This document shows positions 22,129-33,850 of a stretch of DNA of 64,000 nt, one piece after another (position 1 is the stretch's first letter; every line of letters starts with the position of its first letter). The position numbers were made by a program, and so were the translations under genes. This DNA is from Rhizodiscina lignyota. Its lineage: Eukaryota; Ascomycota; Dothideomycetes; Aulographales; Rhizodiscinaceae. The notes under the pieces are model-generated. The model ran no database searches. It was not told the DNA's origin and saw only the letters and a list, made by a program, of their open reading frames with translations. The stretch lies in assembly GCA_010015805.1 (NCBI GenBank), contig ML978125.1, positions 806,001 to 870,000 on the forward strand. The letters run 5' to 3'.

Positions 22129-22758
22129 ATGTCTGCTTTCAACCAGTCTATGCCATCCCAGCCCTCCAAATCAACTGCCTACGAAACGGGCGACAATCCC
22201 GTCTCAAAAGAGCCCGCCGAAGCACGAGCTGCCCAGTACAATGACTCTTCGGATTCGTATCCAACTGAGCAGCGCATGCCGCAACAGCAATCTGGATCCA
22301 TTGATGACGCGACGCCTTCAGCGATGGGCCAGGGCATTCGTGGCGCCGGGGCTGGAGAAGAAGCGAGAGGATATGGAGAGGAGGATGTAGGCAGGCACCA
22401 GGAGTTAGATGCACAGCAAATGGCAGCACCAGGAGAAGGTGAAGTCGCAAGCGCAGTAGAGGGAAAAACAAAGAGAGGAGCGAGTGGACAGCAGGAGGAT
22501 TTAGTGGCGGATATTGACAGGTGAGTGAACTTCTTGATAATGGATGCACACACCTTTTGCGGAAAGGAAGGCAGTTGGATGATATCTGTTCCGCTAACGG
22601 TTGTGGCGATATACAGGAAGAAAGCTGAGCAAGCACCTTACCGTGACGCGATCCAGGAGTCAAGAAGAGAGGATGTAGATGTCGGCGGAGTTCTTGGCCA
22701 GCGTGGCGGACCTGCGAATCCAGTCGACCAAGGTGGATATCCCAACTCTGGGGATTAG
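22129..22758 (+). CDS. disordered hydrophilic protein, function unknown
   Basis: Exons 22129-22520 and 22617-22758 (177 aa, exact frame). I do not recognise a domain. The protein is rich in Gln, Gly, Glu, Ala and Ser, has no hydrophobic core and no signal peptide, and reads as intrinsically disordered. It starts MSAFNQSMPSQPSKSTAYET and ends in a Gly/Pro-rich tail (QRGGPANPVDQGGYPNSGD). This composition resembles fungal stress- or LEA-like and conidial proteins; its neighbourhood with con-6 fits that loosely. The C-terminal block KAEQAPYRDAIQESRRED looks helical. The intron is canonical (GTGAGT...ACAG). Confidence 0.7.
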
Positions 22759-23821
22759 GACATTGTGCAGGTGATTTTAAGGCAGCGCGATGGTCGCTTG
22801 GGAAGGAAGGTCGGAAAAGTGAGTCTTCAGACTTGTCCGGAGGTAATGCACTCAAGGGCATGCTCATAATCTATTACCTGTGGAACCGTTCAATTCACTG
22901 TGCCCCTCTGAATATAAGAGCTGTCGTAAGTGATACTTTCTGATTGGTCGACCACATAAGATGTGAGGCATCCGAGGCATCCGCAAACCCAGCATCCAAT
23001 CAAGACCAGCGAACTATACAAACACAGAGCACAACTGTGAAGAAGATATATCGAGCAAACATCCTAAGCAGAGTCGATGGTTAGCACATGAAGTGGTTGC
23101 GCCTTCACGGCCATGGACTGGAATGGCCGGCCGTTTTGTAAAGAATTCCACAGTCGTAGAGATCCAGCAGAAAGGAAACTTCAAGACGTAAATGCCAGTG
23201 CATCTTAGTAAGTCGCGTAGCAATCAAGGAGCTCCGGCGCGGTGCTGAACCATGCTCAACATTTATAGGAGGGAGCAGTCTTAAAGGCGTCCTCTGGCCG
23301 CAGAGGAGGCTCGCGGAGATAGAAGAGCTATTCTTTTGGCTTGGATCGTTCAAGAGGCACGTGATTGAACTCGGCAGCAGCCATCTTCCAGGTTAATGGC
23401 CGCTTTACTCCGTACCGACCTTCGATAATATTCTCTGGCGATGTCAGTAATGAGAACGACTCGACGCGTCTCCGGCTCTCGGCGCCTCTTGCCCAATCGT
23501 CGGTACGAAGTAGGTACCTGTTTCGCACCGGGAACCACAATCAATCTTCGGTACGTACCCGCCCAGCCCAGGGACCCTTGCACGCGCAGCTTAGGGGCCT
23601 CGGCAGCTCAACAAATTGAAAGGATCCACAAACGGACGGGATCCATCTTGCCTAAGACAATGCCTGCCTTGTGTGCATCTCATCTGACGACAGCGAAGCA
23701 CACGACCACCTCACACGCAGTTACCTCCTCTGCTCAACTCTCTACATAACAAGATGTGCTAGCTCCACCGCGATAGCTCCACCGCGCCTATTCTTCATTC
23801 ATCTCAGTAAATAACACGAAA
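22759..23821. other. 1 kb intergenic region
   Basis: No gene is supported. Short overlapping ORFs on both strands (23328-23749) are without domains. The last 150 bp are the promoter of the TLC gene. Confidence 0.4.
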
Positions 23822-25027
23822 ATGCGCGATCCGTTTCCGCTGCCTGCGCCCGCCGCGCTGAAGCGTCTCGTCGAGCCGTTCTCGAGCTATTTCTCCCTCA
23901 CAACGCTTCCTCTGCACATTCACGAACTCTTGTTCGCGACGCTACTCTATACCTTCATCCAGCTATATGTCTCGCCTCTTATCTCACCCATCATCTTTCC
24001 GAAAACGTACCCAAAGCTTAACAAGCGCACAAAGCTCAACTGGGATGTACACGTCGTGAGCATCATTCAGAGTGTGCTGATATCCGCGCTAAGCTTTTGG
24101 GTGATGGCGGAGGACCAGGAGAGAAAGACTATGCCGTGGTTGGAGCGTGTTCATGGATATACGCCAGCTGTGGGCATGGTTGCGGCCTTTGGGTGCGGGT
24201 ATTTCTTGTGGGATCTCATGATCACTACGTGGAACGTCTCCATATTTGGCGTTGGGATGTGGGCGCACGCATTTTCCGCGCTGACCGTTTTCTCGCTGGG
24301 CTTTGTGCGTTCCATATCCCAGACTTCTCAGCTCTCAAGCTTGACGAAGCAGCGAGAACCAGACTAACAGAAATCATGTGAACAGAGACCATTCCTCTAC
24401 TATTATTGCCCAACTTTCCTCCTCTACGAGCTATCCTCCCCATTCCTCAATATCCACTGGTTCCTCGACAAGCTCGACATGACCGGCTCACTCCCGCAAT
24501 TCATCAACGGCTTCGCCCTGCTGGGCACATTTGCTGGCTGCCGCCTCATCTGGGGCACGTACAGCTCTATCTGGGTTTTCACCGACGTGTACCGCGCCTG
24601 GCGGCAAGGTATGATCACGCCTGAGCTCTGGGCGCGCGACGCTGGCATGAACCCGGAAATGGAAGCTATCTTGAGGAGCCAGACGGGACTCGGTAACAAA
24701 GCAGACGAGGTCATGATATACGCGGCCGGAAGGGACGTACCGACTTGGCTGGCGCTTAGCTATCTGGCCAGCAACATCACGCTCAATACGCTGAACTGGT
24801 ACTGGTTCGCAAAGATGATCGCAACGGTCCGAAAGCGGTTCGATCCGCCGTTCGGCACACGCAAGCCGGATGAAAAGGAGGCGAATGGAAGCATGGACTT
24901 GGATGTCCAACTTGGTCGAAGTGTGTATGAAGATGGGACGAGAGGAGTTGAGGTGAGTAGCACAGAGGTGCGGAAGAGGAAGGCGAAGAAGGAGATGGAC
25001 GAGGATGAGGAGCAAGTTATATTATAA
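23822..25027 (+). CDS. TLC-domain multi-pass membrane protein
   Basis: Exons 23822-24304 and 24386-25027 (374 aa, exact frame). The protein has about six to seven hydrophobic segments, starting with LHIHELLFATLLYTFIQLYV. The TLC (TRAM/Lag1/CLN8) domain includes NWDVHVVSIIQSVL, GYFLWDLMITTW and the acidic/His-containing block YELSSPFLNIHWFLDKL. It resembles the fungal TMEM56/TLCD-like group rather than ceramide synthase: there is no Lag1-type HH pair in the expected place. It is probably an ER or plasma-membrane lipid-related protein. The C-terminus is charged and cytosolic (RKRKAKKEMDEDEE), with a possible ER retention-like Lys-rich stretch. Confidence 0.85.
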
Positions 25028-26157
25028 TGAGAAGAAGAGACAGAACGCACGTCGCTGGCAGACACTGAAGAAATCGGACTGTAGAAATGTTTTAATGGCC
25101 GAGTTGATCGACAGTTGTAATGTTCATTCCAACCCTTCACAGGGTCCCAAGCTGATAGATTGAAGAATACTTGAAGTAGTCTCTCGACGCATCATAAAAT
25201 GACTCCACGGTAAAATCATATGACGCTCGATATAATGTCGATATTGGCGCTGGATAACGTATCGTAGCACATTTGGCTTTGTATTCTCCGCAGGGCGAGA
25301 AAGCAAGTGAGGACACATCGTCTTCATCTTTCGGCTCTCATCAGAGAAAGTAGCATTTTCATAAGCTTTCTTCACCAAGCAACGGCCTATCCAATATCAT
25401 CATGCACGGCCGATTAAAATGCGGATGCATATGTTGATTCTCCATAAACCTCTTCCAGCCTATTTCCTCGTGGCGGAGTCTGTCTGTTATATATCAAGGA
25501 ACAAGTATTCATGGAGCTCGATGGTAACAGTCTTCTTATTTAAAAGTCAAACTGGAGCACCTTGCTTCTCCTTGTATCCTGAAATAGAATGTAACCTCTC
25601 CTTACCTGCGGAGACTTCTGTCCCGATCTCTGAGGTAGTACAAGAGAGCGGCAAGAAAATCCAGAATCCATTCCTCAACTACCTCTTCTAAGTCCTTCGT
25701 ACACGTAAACCTATTAAGACAGCACTCTCCAATTGTCGACCTATCCTTTCTCCTCGTGGCGTTCGTCAGCGTTTTCAAACCTCCGACAAATCCGTGGGTC
25801 AAGCGGCAGGAAATCCAACCTGAAACCTGGAGTATGATTGGGAAGCTCGTGAGAGATTATATGCAACACAACTTGACTGTGGCCAAGGAGATCAAAGTCA
25901 ACTGGGCAGATATTCCGCGGTATTCCCATTGATACAAGAAGTTGTCGTAATCGGGTCTCGAATTCAATCCTAGCCAGCAGAATACAGTTTCGAAAATGCA
26001 CTTATTGTTCAATATTAAATACGGGATATATCAGTACTTTAATTTCATTGGCACCGCCATTCATCACCATGTCTGCGTCCGTTGGTATCACATTGCATCG
26101 ATATTGAGGGTTACCGTCGTGGATTTCTTTGTCGGTCCCTCAAGATCGCAAATCGCC
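25028..26157. other. 1.1 kb intergenic region (convergent 3' ends)
   Basis: This lies between the TLC gene and the permease. Minus-strand ORFs 25741-26001 and 25602-25802 show no family signature. No repeats were noticed. Confidence 0.4.
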
Positions 26158-27947
26158 TCAAGCATTAGCCGCATCAATACTCGCTCTATAAGCCTCGCTC
26201 ACGCTCATCCTAGGACCACTGCTCACACTCCCTCCAGCCCTTCTAATCGCCAACTCTGCTTCATGTCCGCCAATGATCCCCTTAGCAACCTCCTTCGCTT
26301 CCAGTACAACCTGGGGTCCCTCGTACCCGTGAGTTCTCTTCCACAGGTACCACGCCGTCATGAATATCGTCACGCCGCCAACCAGGACGACATTCCAATT
26401 CATCGTCGCCTCCAGATCTAGTGGCAGAGCGTATGGAAACATGTAGATGACGTTGAAGACGATGATGTACGCGCATGCGGTGCCGATGATTACAGGCCCG
26501 ATCCAACCGTACATATAGAAGTGGCCGGGCTTGATATACTTCCTGCCCGTAAGGATATGCGGGAGTAATGCCGCGACATATGAAAGGGTGGTCAGAATGG
26601 CAAAGCATCCAACAAATGCATTGAACGCGGCTCTCGATCCAATGTAAATGCATCCGAGGACTGTACAAACACAACCGATGATGAACGTTGCACGAAACTG
26701 GTTGCGGAACGTGGGATCGATTTTTGCGACGTAATTCGAGAAAGGGACAGCGTCGTCACGCGCCATGGTCCAAAGCATGCGGCCTGCAGTAATGTATGCA
26801 CCAGGCGTGCAGATGGTCAGATCTATGATGAAGATGATAAGGAGGCCGGCGGTCGCGGCCTTGCTGCCTGTCGCTTGGAGGTAGATAGTGGCGAGGGGTA
26901 AGGAGACGATGTTTGAGTCCAGGACGGCATCAAGGTCTGATATTGCGTAGAGGAGGGCGATATAGAGGAAGAAGGTCGTGAAGAACCCGGTAGTTAGTTG
27001 AGCAACGACGCCTTTGGGGATGTTTTTCTTTGGTTCAGGGATTTCCTCTGCCACTATTTGAACTGTTAGCGGCCGCTACGCCCGAGCAGCTTCCTTTTGA
27101 TACTCACAATGCGTGCAGCCATCGGGTGTGCCAATCGCAAAAGCTCCGTTGAGCATGCCCGCCAAGAACACAAATCCATTACTAGAATATCCCGTCTGAT
27201 TTTGCCAATTTCTCCAGACAAACGCGTTGCTCGCGTAGCCACTCCCTTTCGTACTAGGCATGATTGCCACGACCATGAGCGTCACAAACCAGATCAACAT
27301 GCACAGGACACCAAAGACATTACTCAAATGAGGCAATATCCTTTGACCAAAAAGTACAATGCCGCAACATAACCATGTAAACCCCAAATAGGCAAGGAAG
27401 ATGTGCCATCTCTCGGGAACGTAATCTTCATGGTAGAGGTTGTAGATGGCGAGAATAGAATTCGCGCCAAAAAGCGAAACGGATGCAGCGCCGAAGGCCC
27501 AAGCAACTGTGTTCCACCACCCCGCGTACCAGGAACAGATTCGAGAGTATTTTGGACCAGCTGTTACAGAGGCCCAATGGTATACGCTAGCAGAGGAAGG
27601 AATTGCGGACGCAAGCTCGGCAAGTCCGGCACCGATAGCAAAGTAGAAGAGACATGCAACGATGCTATCAAATGTTAGCTCTTGAATAGCTAAAGCCTTA
27701 AATTATGCACGTACTATTCATACAGAACGCCTGGCGGTCCTCCATTGAATAGCGCTACCGTCAATGCACCAGTTCCCGCAGCCCATGCATTGTCCGTGAT
27801 AAGACTAACAGCACAAATACTCCAGAACCCAAAAGTGCGGTCCAACTCTTGGACGTGGCCAGAGGCATTGACGAGCTCACGAATCTCACCGGGCTGAACG
27901 TCCGGGGCTGGTTCCTGCTTCTCTTTGTCTGCGTCGCTTGAGCTCAT
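26158..27947 (-). CDS. APC-superfamily amine/choline-type permease
   Basis: Exons 27947-27715, 27664-27108 and 27053-26158 (561 aa, exact frame). This is a twelve-helix secondary transporter of the amino acid/choline transporter (ACT) family, at the plasma membrane. The hydrophilic N-terminus is followed by the family start (LDRTFGFWSICAVSLITDNAW) and GAGLAELASAIPSSASVYHW. The loop between helices 6 and 7 reads HLAEEIPEPKKNIPKGV, the conserved consensus of the Hnm1/Uga4 group. Helix 8 region contains GRMLWTMARDDAVPFS. Substrates in this group are choline, GABA, polyamines or ethanolamine; the sequence does not decide between them. The C-terminal tail has several Ser and Lys residues suitable for phosphorylation and ubiquitin-driven turnover. 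Confidence 0.9.
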
Positions 27948-29121
27948 CTTGCTGAGTGACAGACTCCACCAAATTTTATAAGGAACTCTGTATGAAGATC
28001 AACGGAAAGCAACCTGCTGCAAGATGACGCCCGCAGGAATGGATACGACAGAAGAGAACGACATGGGGGACAACGTCAGATCTAAATACGTAGCTTCCCT
28101 TCTGCTCAAGGCCGGTAAATTTACAATTAACCTAGCAGTAGCCGCATGTTTGCATGCGACTTCCGTCAAGGTGAGAATCGCGGACGATAGGTACAGTTAC
28201 CGCGGCGAAGGTTCCGGGAGTCGATGCGACTGGGCTTCCCTATCACGGCGAGATGATCAACCCATCAGCAGCCAGCAAGCACGCCGCGGCCGCGTCTTTG
28301 GTGCATAGGGCACGTTCTGGAGCTTCCATCCAGAAACACGGGGCTGGGATTGAACCGGTGGCTTCCTTGGCTTGCGCGTAGGTAAACGCGCTTTGCGGAT
28401 TTCCCGAAGGCGGGTGTACAGATAAGAAGTTGAGTGAGTACGAAATACACTAAGATCGCTGATAAGACTGGATAAGAATTTGGCATTAATGAGAAAATGC
28501 AAGGTTCGGACAGGGTAAGCCAGTCGGTACTTGAGGGGACGAAGCGGTGCAGCAGCGGACTGCATCATGGTCTGGATCTGTAACGGGGCCATATCGTCTT
28601 GCACGACCAAATCAACGATACGGAGATAATGGTGGAAAGCGGTGGCTCATGGTTCGGCATATAGCCCAAAATGGCATTCTAATCCCTTTGCGATTCCAAT
28701 TCCTGGGGTCCGCAATGTTGAAATCATATTGTCGAATGAGAAGCCTGGCATGTTCCAGGAAATTTACCGACGTGTTTCGATCGGCCTTATTAACTAGGAG
28801 CTGAGGTTGGAAGGTCAAGAGTTTGGAAACGAGCCCTCGGACACGGGGAATAGGACGGGGGTATCTTGGGTTAATCATCCCTTACGTAATGCATTCACGT
28901 GATACAATTCCCCAGACTCTGACGCCTGCGCCACAAACGCCAAGACTTTGAGCCTCGAAGATGCAGGCGCAGGCAGGGCAGCATCCCTGCCCCGCGTGCA
29001 TGCCCCTTTCCATACGCGTCAGTGGAGGTTCAATCGAACAAAGAATTTTTGAGACAGATCCAGCGTTTGCCCACTCTGTCAATATGCGAAGTGCCAGTAT
29101 ATACCATCAAACTCCTTCCAG
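27948..29121. other. 1.2 kb intergenic region
   Basis: This lies between the permease and the PGAP4-like gene. A minus-strand open stretch of 28257-28878 exists in two frames, but has no start with a good context or recognised domain. A tRNA-like T-arm at 28347 fails to fold. Confidence 0.4.
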
Positions 29122-30569
29122 ATGATACGCCTCGGCCTCCCGAGCAGCGTTCGGGTCCTCGTCATCTCATGCACGCTCTTCTTCCTCTTCATTACGTATG
29201 GCCGGAATCACTTCTACAGAGACCCGGGAAGCGCCTTTTTTGACCAAGACCGCGCGTTCGAGCGGTATTACAGTCTGGTCCGCGAGCTAGAAGCGTCCGA
29301 TTGGCGAAATGAAGTCTTCCACCAGCTCAAAGGCCACACGAACCAAACAACGCATGGAAATCATGACGTGTTGCATAGCAAAGGACCAGATCCGCAGTTG
29401 TGTGCCGTATTCGTAACGGCGTACAGAGAAGGTGGACCACAGTATGTAGATGTAAGTCAAGATTTAGTTATAGGCTTCTGCACATCTCACTTTAAAGAAC
29501 TGGGGCTAATTTTTGTGTCCCTCTAGACTGCAATTAGTTCCGCACTGGCAGGCCTCACTCCCGCAGAGCGCAAAGACATCGACGTACGGCTCTACGTTGC
29601 AAACACAGACCCATCGGTACACCCGGCATGGAACTCATGGCTCAGGGACGTCGTCGATGACACCTTCACCACCAAGGACAACGTATACGCGTCAAAGATG
29701 CAACATATGAAGGTGCTGGAGAAGGAAAAGAAGTTCCATGAGAAGGCGGGTCTGGACTATAGTGTTGCGTTACAGAGGTGCGTGGCGGACTCGGCAGCGC
29801 CATATATTGCGATATTTGAGGGCGACGTAATAATCGCCGACGGCTGGTTTGCTCGTACCTTGCTTGGACTAAAGGATATACGAGAGCAATACGAGATGGG
29901 TACCAAACAATGGTTATACATGCGTCTCTTCAACGAAGAAAGGTCAACTGGATGGGCGACAAAGGATCCACTCGGGAACAACGTGCTCTGGATCTCTCTT
30001 GGAGTCGACGTTTTCCTTTGCGCTATTGCATTCCTCCTTAAGCGCCACTCACGTCTTCTCGGTCCGTTGTTCAGTCCGCTCTCCATGCTCATCATCTGCC
30101 TCATTACGGTCCCCGGACTTGTGATCCTTTTCTTCCAGGCCGGAAAGGCATCCATGCTTCCTCCATCCACCGGAGTTCACAGAGAGGACGGTTTTGGATG
30201 CTGCAACCAAGGGATGATATATCCACGTGAGGTCGCAGCTGATCTCGCTTCATATCTCGAGGAGATGGCAGCGAATATGCCACACGATAATGCAATCATG
30301 GAATATCATCGCAAAAAGCAGTTGGCGTTATTTGCGTTATATCCAATGCAGGTACAGCATGTCGGTAAGATTACATCCCAAAAGAATTCGCATTGTCAGA
30401 CTTGCTGAAGGTAATTTTAGGATTCCGCTCCATCATTACTCCCAACAGGAGAGACGACATGGAAGTTTGGAGCATGGCTTTCGAGAGTCTAAGCCCAACA
30501 AATTTGGCTCACGATCATGAGCGTATGGTCAAGGAGATCTACGGCGACAAGGCGTGGGAGTTGACCTGA
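29122..30569 (+). CDS. PGAP4-like GPI-glycan glycosyltransferase
   Basis: Exons 29122-29451, 29527-30364 and 30421-30569 (438 aa, exact frame). This is a type II Golgi/ER membrane protein. An N-terminal anchor (VRVLVISCTLFFLFITYG) is followed by a GT-A type catalytic half containing CAVFVTAYREGGPQYVDTA and the acidic metal-binding-like motif YIAIFEGDVIIADGW. Two closely spaced membrane helices are inserted in the middle (NNVLWISLGVDVFLCAIAFL and SMLIICLITVPGLVILFF), then a C-terminal lobe with GCCNQGMIYP. A GT-A fold split by two membrane helices is the signature of PGAP4/TMEM246, which adds a GalNAc side branch to GPI anchors in animals. The donor and acceptor in fungi are inferred only. Confidence 0.82.
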
Positions 30570-30918
30570 AGCGAATCATGACCGGATCAAGGACCTGTGC
30601 CACCCTTGAAAGATTGAGTAATGGACCTTGAGTTTATCCTATCAAGTCGACCTCAGCAGCCCACAGACTGTTCTAGTTTTGCACATACCTTCTCGGCCTC
30701 TTTCCATATTTTTGGACGGCATCGATATATCGGGCCCATTGCCCCAGGGCCATTGGACATATTTTAATGATGCAGTACACACTGCATTTTACGGTTGGGA
30801 CGCATTTTGGGACCACAAAACTCATTGCGATGATACCCGGATCGGAGCATGGCGCGGCGTTTCAGATTCTCAGTTTTCAAATAATGTATTAATGTGTAAA
30901 CGAGCCCTTCGGGGCATT
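30570..30918. other. convergent 3' gap
   Basis: This 349 bp lies between the PGAP4-like and TupA-like genes. A 141-codon ORF begins here (30628-31053) but runs into the real gene on the other strand and has no domain. Confidence 0.4.
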
Positions 30919-32084
30919 TTACAGCTTCCCTCTGACCTTGACAAGCTTCTCGGCCTTTTCATGTTTAGGCGCCGGCGAATGCAAGACAACGCCATTGACT
31001 TCAAACCTCTTAATAACACTCTGTCCCCCCTCTTCCTTAGCAATCCACTCTAGAAACTCCACTCCTAAGTTGTCGTCCCGTGCCCGTGCACCCAACAACG
31101 CATGCGCCGGATTCAGCAGCTCATCATTCTCATTCTCCACAACCGCCTCCTTGAACACCTTCATTTCCGTTCTCACCTCTGCTTCAATCGCACACCATGT
31201 CCCGCGATCCACAAGTGTGTACTCACCCAGCTTACTGGCAGCTCTCAGCGCTTGGAACGGAAACGCGACATACCGATGATACCACCCCGACACCGGCTCC
31301 GCCCACAGCGTGCATCCAATCGATGCCCAGATTGTTGACTCGCGAATGTTATTCGCGCTCTTGTCATACCTGCTCAGAAACCTGACCTCTTTCCCATCTC
31401 CCTGGCCGGCGCTGGCGACTGCGGCTTGGAATAGTAATGCAAAAAGCTCTCTTACGCCTAACTTTTGGTCTGTTGGAAGGTCTGCGGGATTCGATCTAGG
31501 ACCAACGAGCATGAAGCAATCACGCCAGGCGTAGACACGTCGCGTTGCTATGCCCTGTGCGAGCGCGATTGACTCAGAGCACGGATGATAGGTGATGCTG
31601 ACGTCTGCAGCGCCAGTGGCTAGAGCATTGAAGGAGATGGAAGTGTCTGTTGCAAGCCAGGCGATTCGGAAGGGGATGGTGGTGGGTCGGCCTTTGAGAA
31701 AGCTATTTTGGAAAGGAGATACTTAGTTGACGGCACCCAGAGATACACTTTGAGGAAAGCTCATATACACTTAGTGTGGCAACCAACAGAGCATGATCGA
31801 GAAGAGTGCAGGATAAAGGTATAGACAATTCAGCCTCGCAACTTATTGACAGGACGGAATGGTCCCTCCAATGAAGGGCTTGAGATAATACTTTTGACAT
31901 GAAGAAGGCTAATCACGAAAGGTTCTCACTCAGCGATGAAGGCTTCTGCCAAAGCTCTCAGTAGTCCCGTCTGGCCAGCTCCCCCCGTTGCGATGCGAAG
32001 TCCTATGGGTCCTTTATCGCCATATACTGACGCAGGCGGAATTTCCTGTCTCGGTCCAGTCGGATCAAAATTGACTGATGCCAT
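30919..32084 (-). CDS. TupA-like periplasmic-binding-fold protein
   Basis: Exons 32084-31930 and 31702-30919 (312 aa, exact frame; intron 227 bp, long for this locus). Bacterial relatives (TupA, PF12849-type PBP) bind tungstate or molybdate for ABC import. Visible blocks are LRIATGGAGQTGLLRALAEAF, SISFNALATGAADVSITYHP, CFMLVGPRSNPADL, VRFLSRYDKSANNIRESTIW and YTLVDRGTW, which match the family in order. The first residues (MASVNFDPTGPRQ) are not a signal peptide, so the protein is probably cytosolic and not part of an importer. Similar genes exist in other Pezizomycotina. Role unknown: oxyanion sensing, storage or a new enzyme are all possible. Confidence 0.82.
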
Positions 32085-32635
32085 CTCCTGCTTCACAAAT
32101 CCTCATTGTACAGTATTTTTCTGCACTCAATTAGGAAATGCTAATCTCAGGGTTCATCTTTTCTTGACTTTGCCAGCAGTATTCGCCCTCATAATTTGTA
32201 TGCGTGCTTACCGCTGACAACTCGGCTCAGCCTCGGCCTTGTCCGGTCGCTTTGGATTGGCCATCGAGTCCACCTCCAACGCATCTTTCCGTCCAGGTTT
32301 ACTTAAATTGGATTTCGAGAATGTGAGTAACCGCCTGGTTGATTGCTCATATCATTACCAAGGTGTCATAGAGGTATTCACGCTTCCAGATTGTCGCTGT
32401 TCATGCCGGTGGTTCTCAGGGCGCGGTTCAACATTGTTCCCTTATAGTGCGCCTTCCCAAGGACTTCCTGCCGTGACTTTCGCAACTATTTCGAATCATA
32501 GCATTTTCACGGGGCTCTCTAGTAGCTTTCAATTGTATTTAAATCTTAAGACCCGCTAAATGGGCGCGCGAGGTATCCACGGAGAAAGCTTCTTCTGACA
32601 GTTTCGTATTATATCATCCATATCACGCTGTCGTC
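32085..32635. other. divergent promoter region, TupA-like gene and epoxide hydrolase
   Basis: 551 bp of shared 5' sequence. An ORF at 32239-32559 has no domain and is taken as chance. Confidence 0.4.
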
Positions 32636-33850
32636 ATGAGTTTCAACGGCTTCGACACACTCCCAGACAGTGCTGCAAACGTTATAAAGGCTTGGAAAGT
32701 CAATATTCCGCAGCAAGATCTCGATAATCTTTTCACATTGCTCAAAATATCTCCGCTTGCCCCGAATACGTATGAGAACTCTCTACCCGGAGAAGACAGG
32801 AGCTTGGGTGTTAGACATGATTGGCTTTCGGCGGCAAAGAAGTATTGGGAGAATGAATTTGATTGGAGAAAGCAAGAAGAGCATATGAATTCGTTCCCTC
32901 ACTTCAAAGCATCAGTTCACGATCCCATCGGCGAGTTTGATGTGCACTTTGTTGCACTGTTCTCCAAACGCAAGGACGCTATTCCCATCATACTACTCCA
33001 TGGTTGGCCGGGAAGTTTCCTCGAATTTCTCTCCATACTGGACAGTCTTCGATCCAAGTACACCGCGGATACTCTGCCTTACCACCTCGTAGTCCCAAGT
33101 CTGCCGGGCTATACGTTCTCCTCTCCGCCACCATTGAACCATAACTTCCGTCCCACCGATGTCGCGCGGATCATTGATAAACTTACCACACTCCTCGGGT
33201 TTCAGGCGTACATGTTTCAAGGTGGCGATGTTGGCGGTCGAGTAGGCCGCATAATGGCAGCGGAGTACCCCAATTGCAAAGCAATCCTCCTGAACACCTG
33301 TCCCATGCCCGCGCCCGATTTTGGCGACATCAAAAGCCCAATCAACGACAGTGAGGAAAAGGGTTTGGAAAGACACAGGTTCTTCTTACACAACGGCAGT
33401 GCCTACGCATTGGAACATGCCACACGACCCGCCACGATTGGCTTCGTGCTCTCGAGCAGTCCACTCGCGCTACTAGCCTGGATCGGCGAGAAATTCATGG
33501 GCTGGACTGACACCGATCCGTCGCTTGACGAGATACTGACATCGGTGACACTGTACTGGGTTACAGGCTGCGCAGCAACGAGCCTGTGGTCCTACCGCGA
33601 GTTTTACGGGCCAAATGCGACGAGCCATGCTACCAAGGAATGGCACGTCAAGAAGCCACTCGGCTTCTCATGGTTTCCCAGAGAAATCACACCGGTGCCA
33701 AGGGCATGGGTTGAATTGACTGGCAATCTAGTTTTCTATCGGCAGCATGATAGCGGTGGGCATTTTGCGGCGATGGAGAAGCCGTCAGTCTTGTGGAACG
33801 ATGTTGAGGAGTTCTTGAATGACGTTAAGGGAGTTTTTGACACGAGATAG
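32636..33850 (+). CDS. epoxide hydrolase (EHN-type alpha/beta hydrolase)
   Basis: Single exon, 404 aa. It hydrolyses epoxides to diols in the cytosol. The N-terminal EHN lid-support domain (about 1-110) precedes the alpha/beta hydrolase core. The oxyanion-hole motif is HGWPGS (122-127), the nucleophile Asp198 lies in QGGDVGG, and the base His376 is in HDSGGHFAAMEKP. The nucleophile elbow reads GDVG instead of the usual GDWG. Lid residues expected from family knowledge include a Tyr near YREFYGP. It could detoxify host or environmental epoxides or open a leukotoxin-type lipid epoxide. No signal peptide is present. Confidence 0.92.
   Translation: MSFNGFDTLPDSAANVIKAWKVNIPQQDLDNLFTLLKISPLAPNTYENSLPGEDRSLGVRHDWLSAAKKYWENEFDWRKQEEHMNSFPHFKASVHDPIGEFDVHFVALFSKRKDAIPIILLHGWPGSFLEFLSILDSLRSKYTADTLPYHLVVPSLPGYTFSSPPPLNHNFRPTDVARIIDKLTTLLGFQAYMFQGGDVGGRVGRIMAAEYPNCKAILLNTCPMPAPDFGDIKSPINDSEEKGLERHRFFLHNGSAYALEHATRPATIGFVLSSSPLALLAWIGEKFMGWTDTDPSLDEILTSVTLYWVTGCAATSLWSYREFYGPNATSHATKEWHVKKPLGFSWFPREITPVPRAWVELTGNLVFYRQHDSGGHFAAMEKPSVLWNDVEEFLNDVKGVFDTR

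Noticed and set aside
25741-26001. 86-codon minus-strand ORF
   Set aside because: Unrecognised sequence; no supporting context.
28290-28370. tRNA-like T-arm (GGTTCAATCCC) on the minus strand
   Set aside because: The T-stem does not pair and no acceptor stem can be formed.
28257-28878. Two adjacent minus-strand open frames
   Set aside because: No conserved domain; cannot distinguish from chance or a decayed gene.
30628-31053. 141-codon plus-strand ORF
   Set aside because: Overlaps the end of the TupA-like gene on the other strand and shows no homology-like pattern.
32239-32559. 106-codon plus-strand ORF before the epoxide hydrolase
   Set aside because: Lies in the divergent promoter and has no domain.
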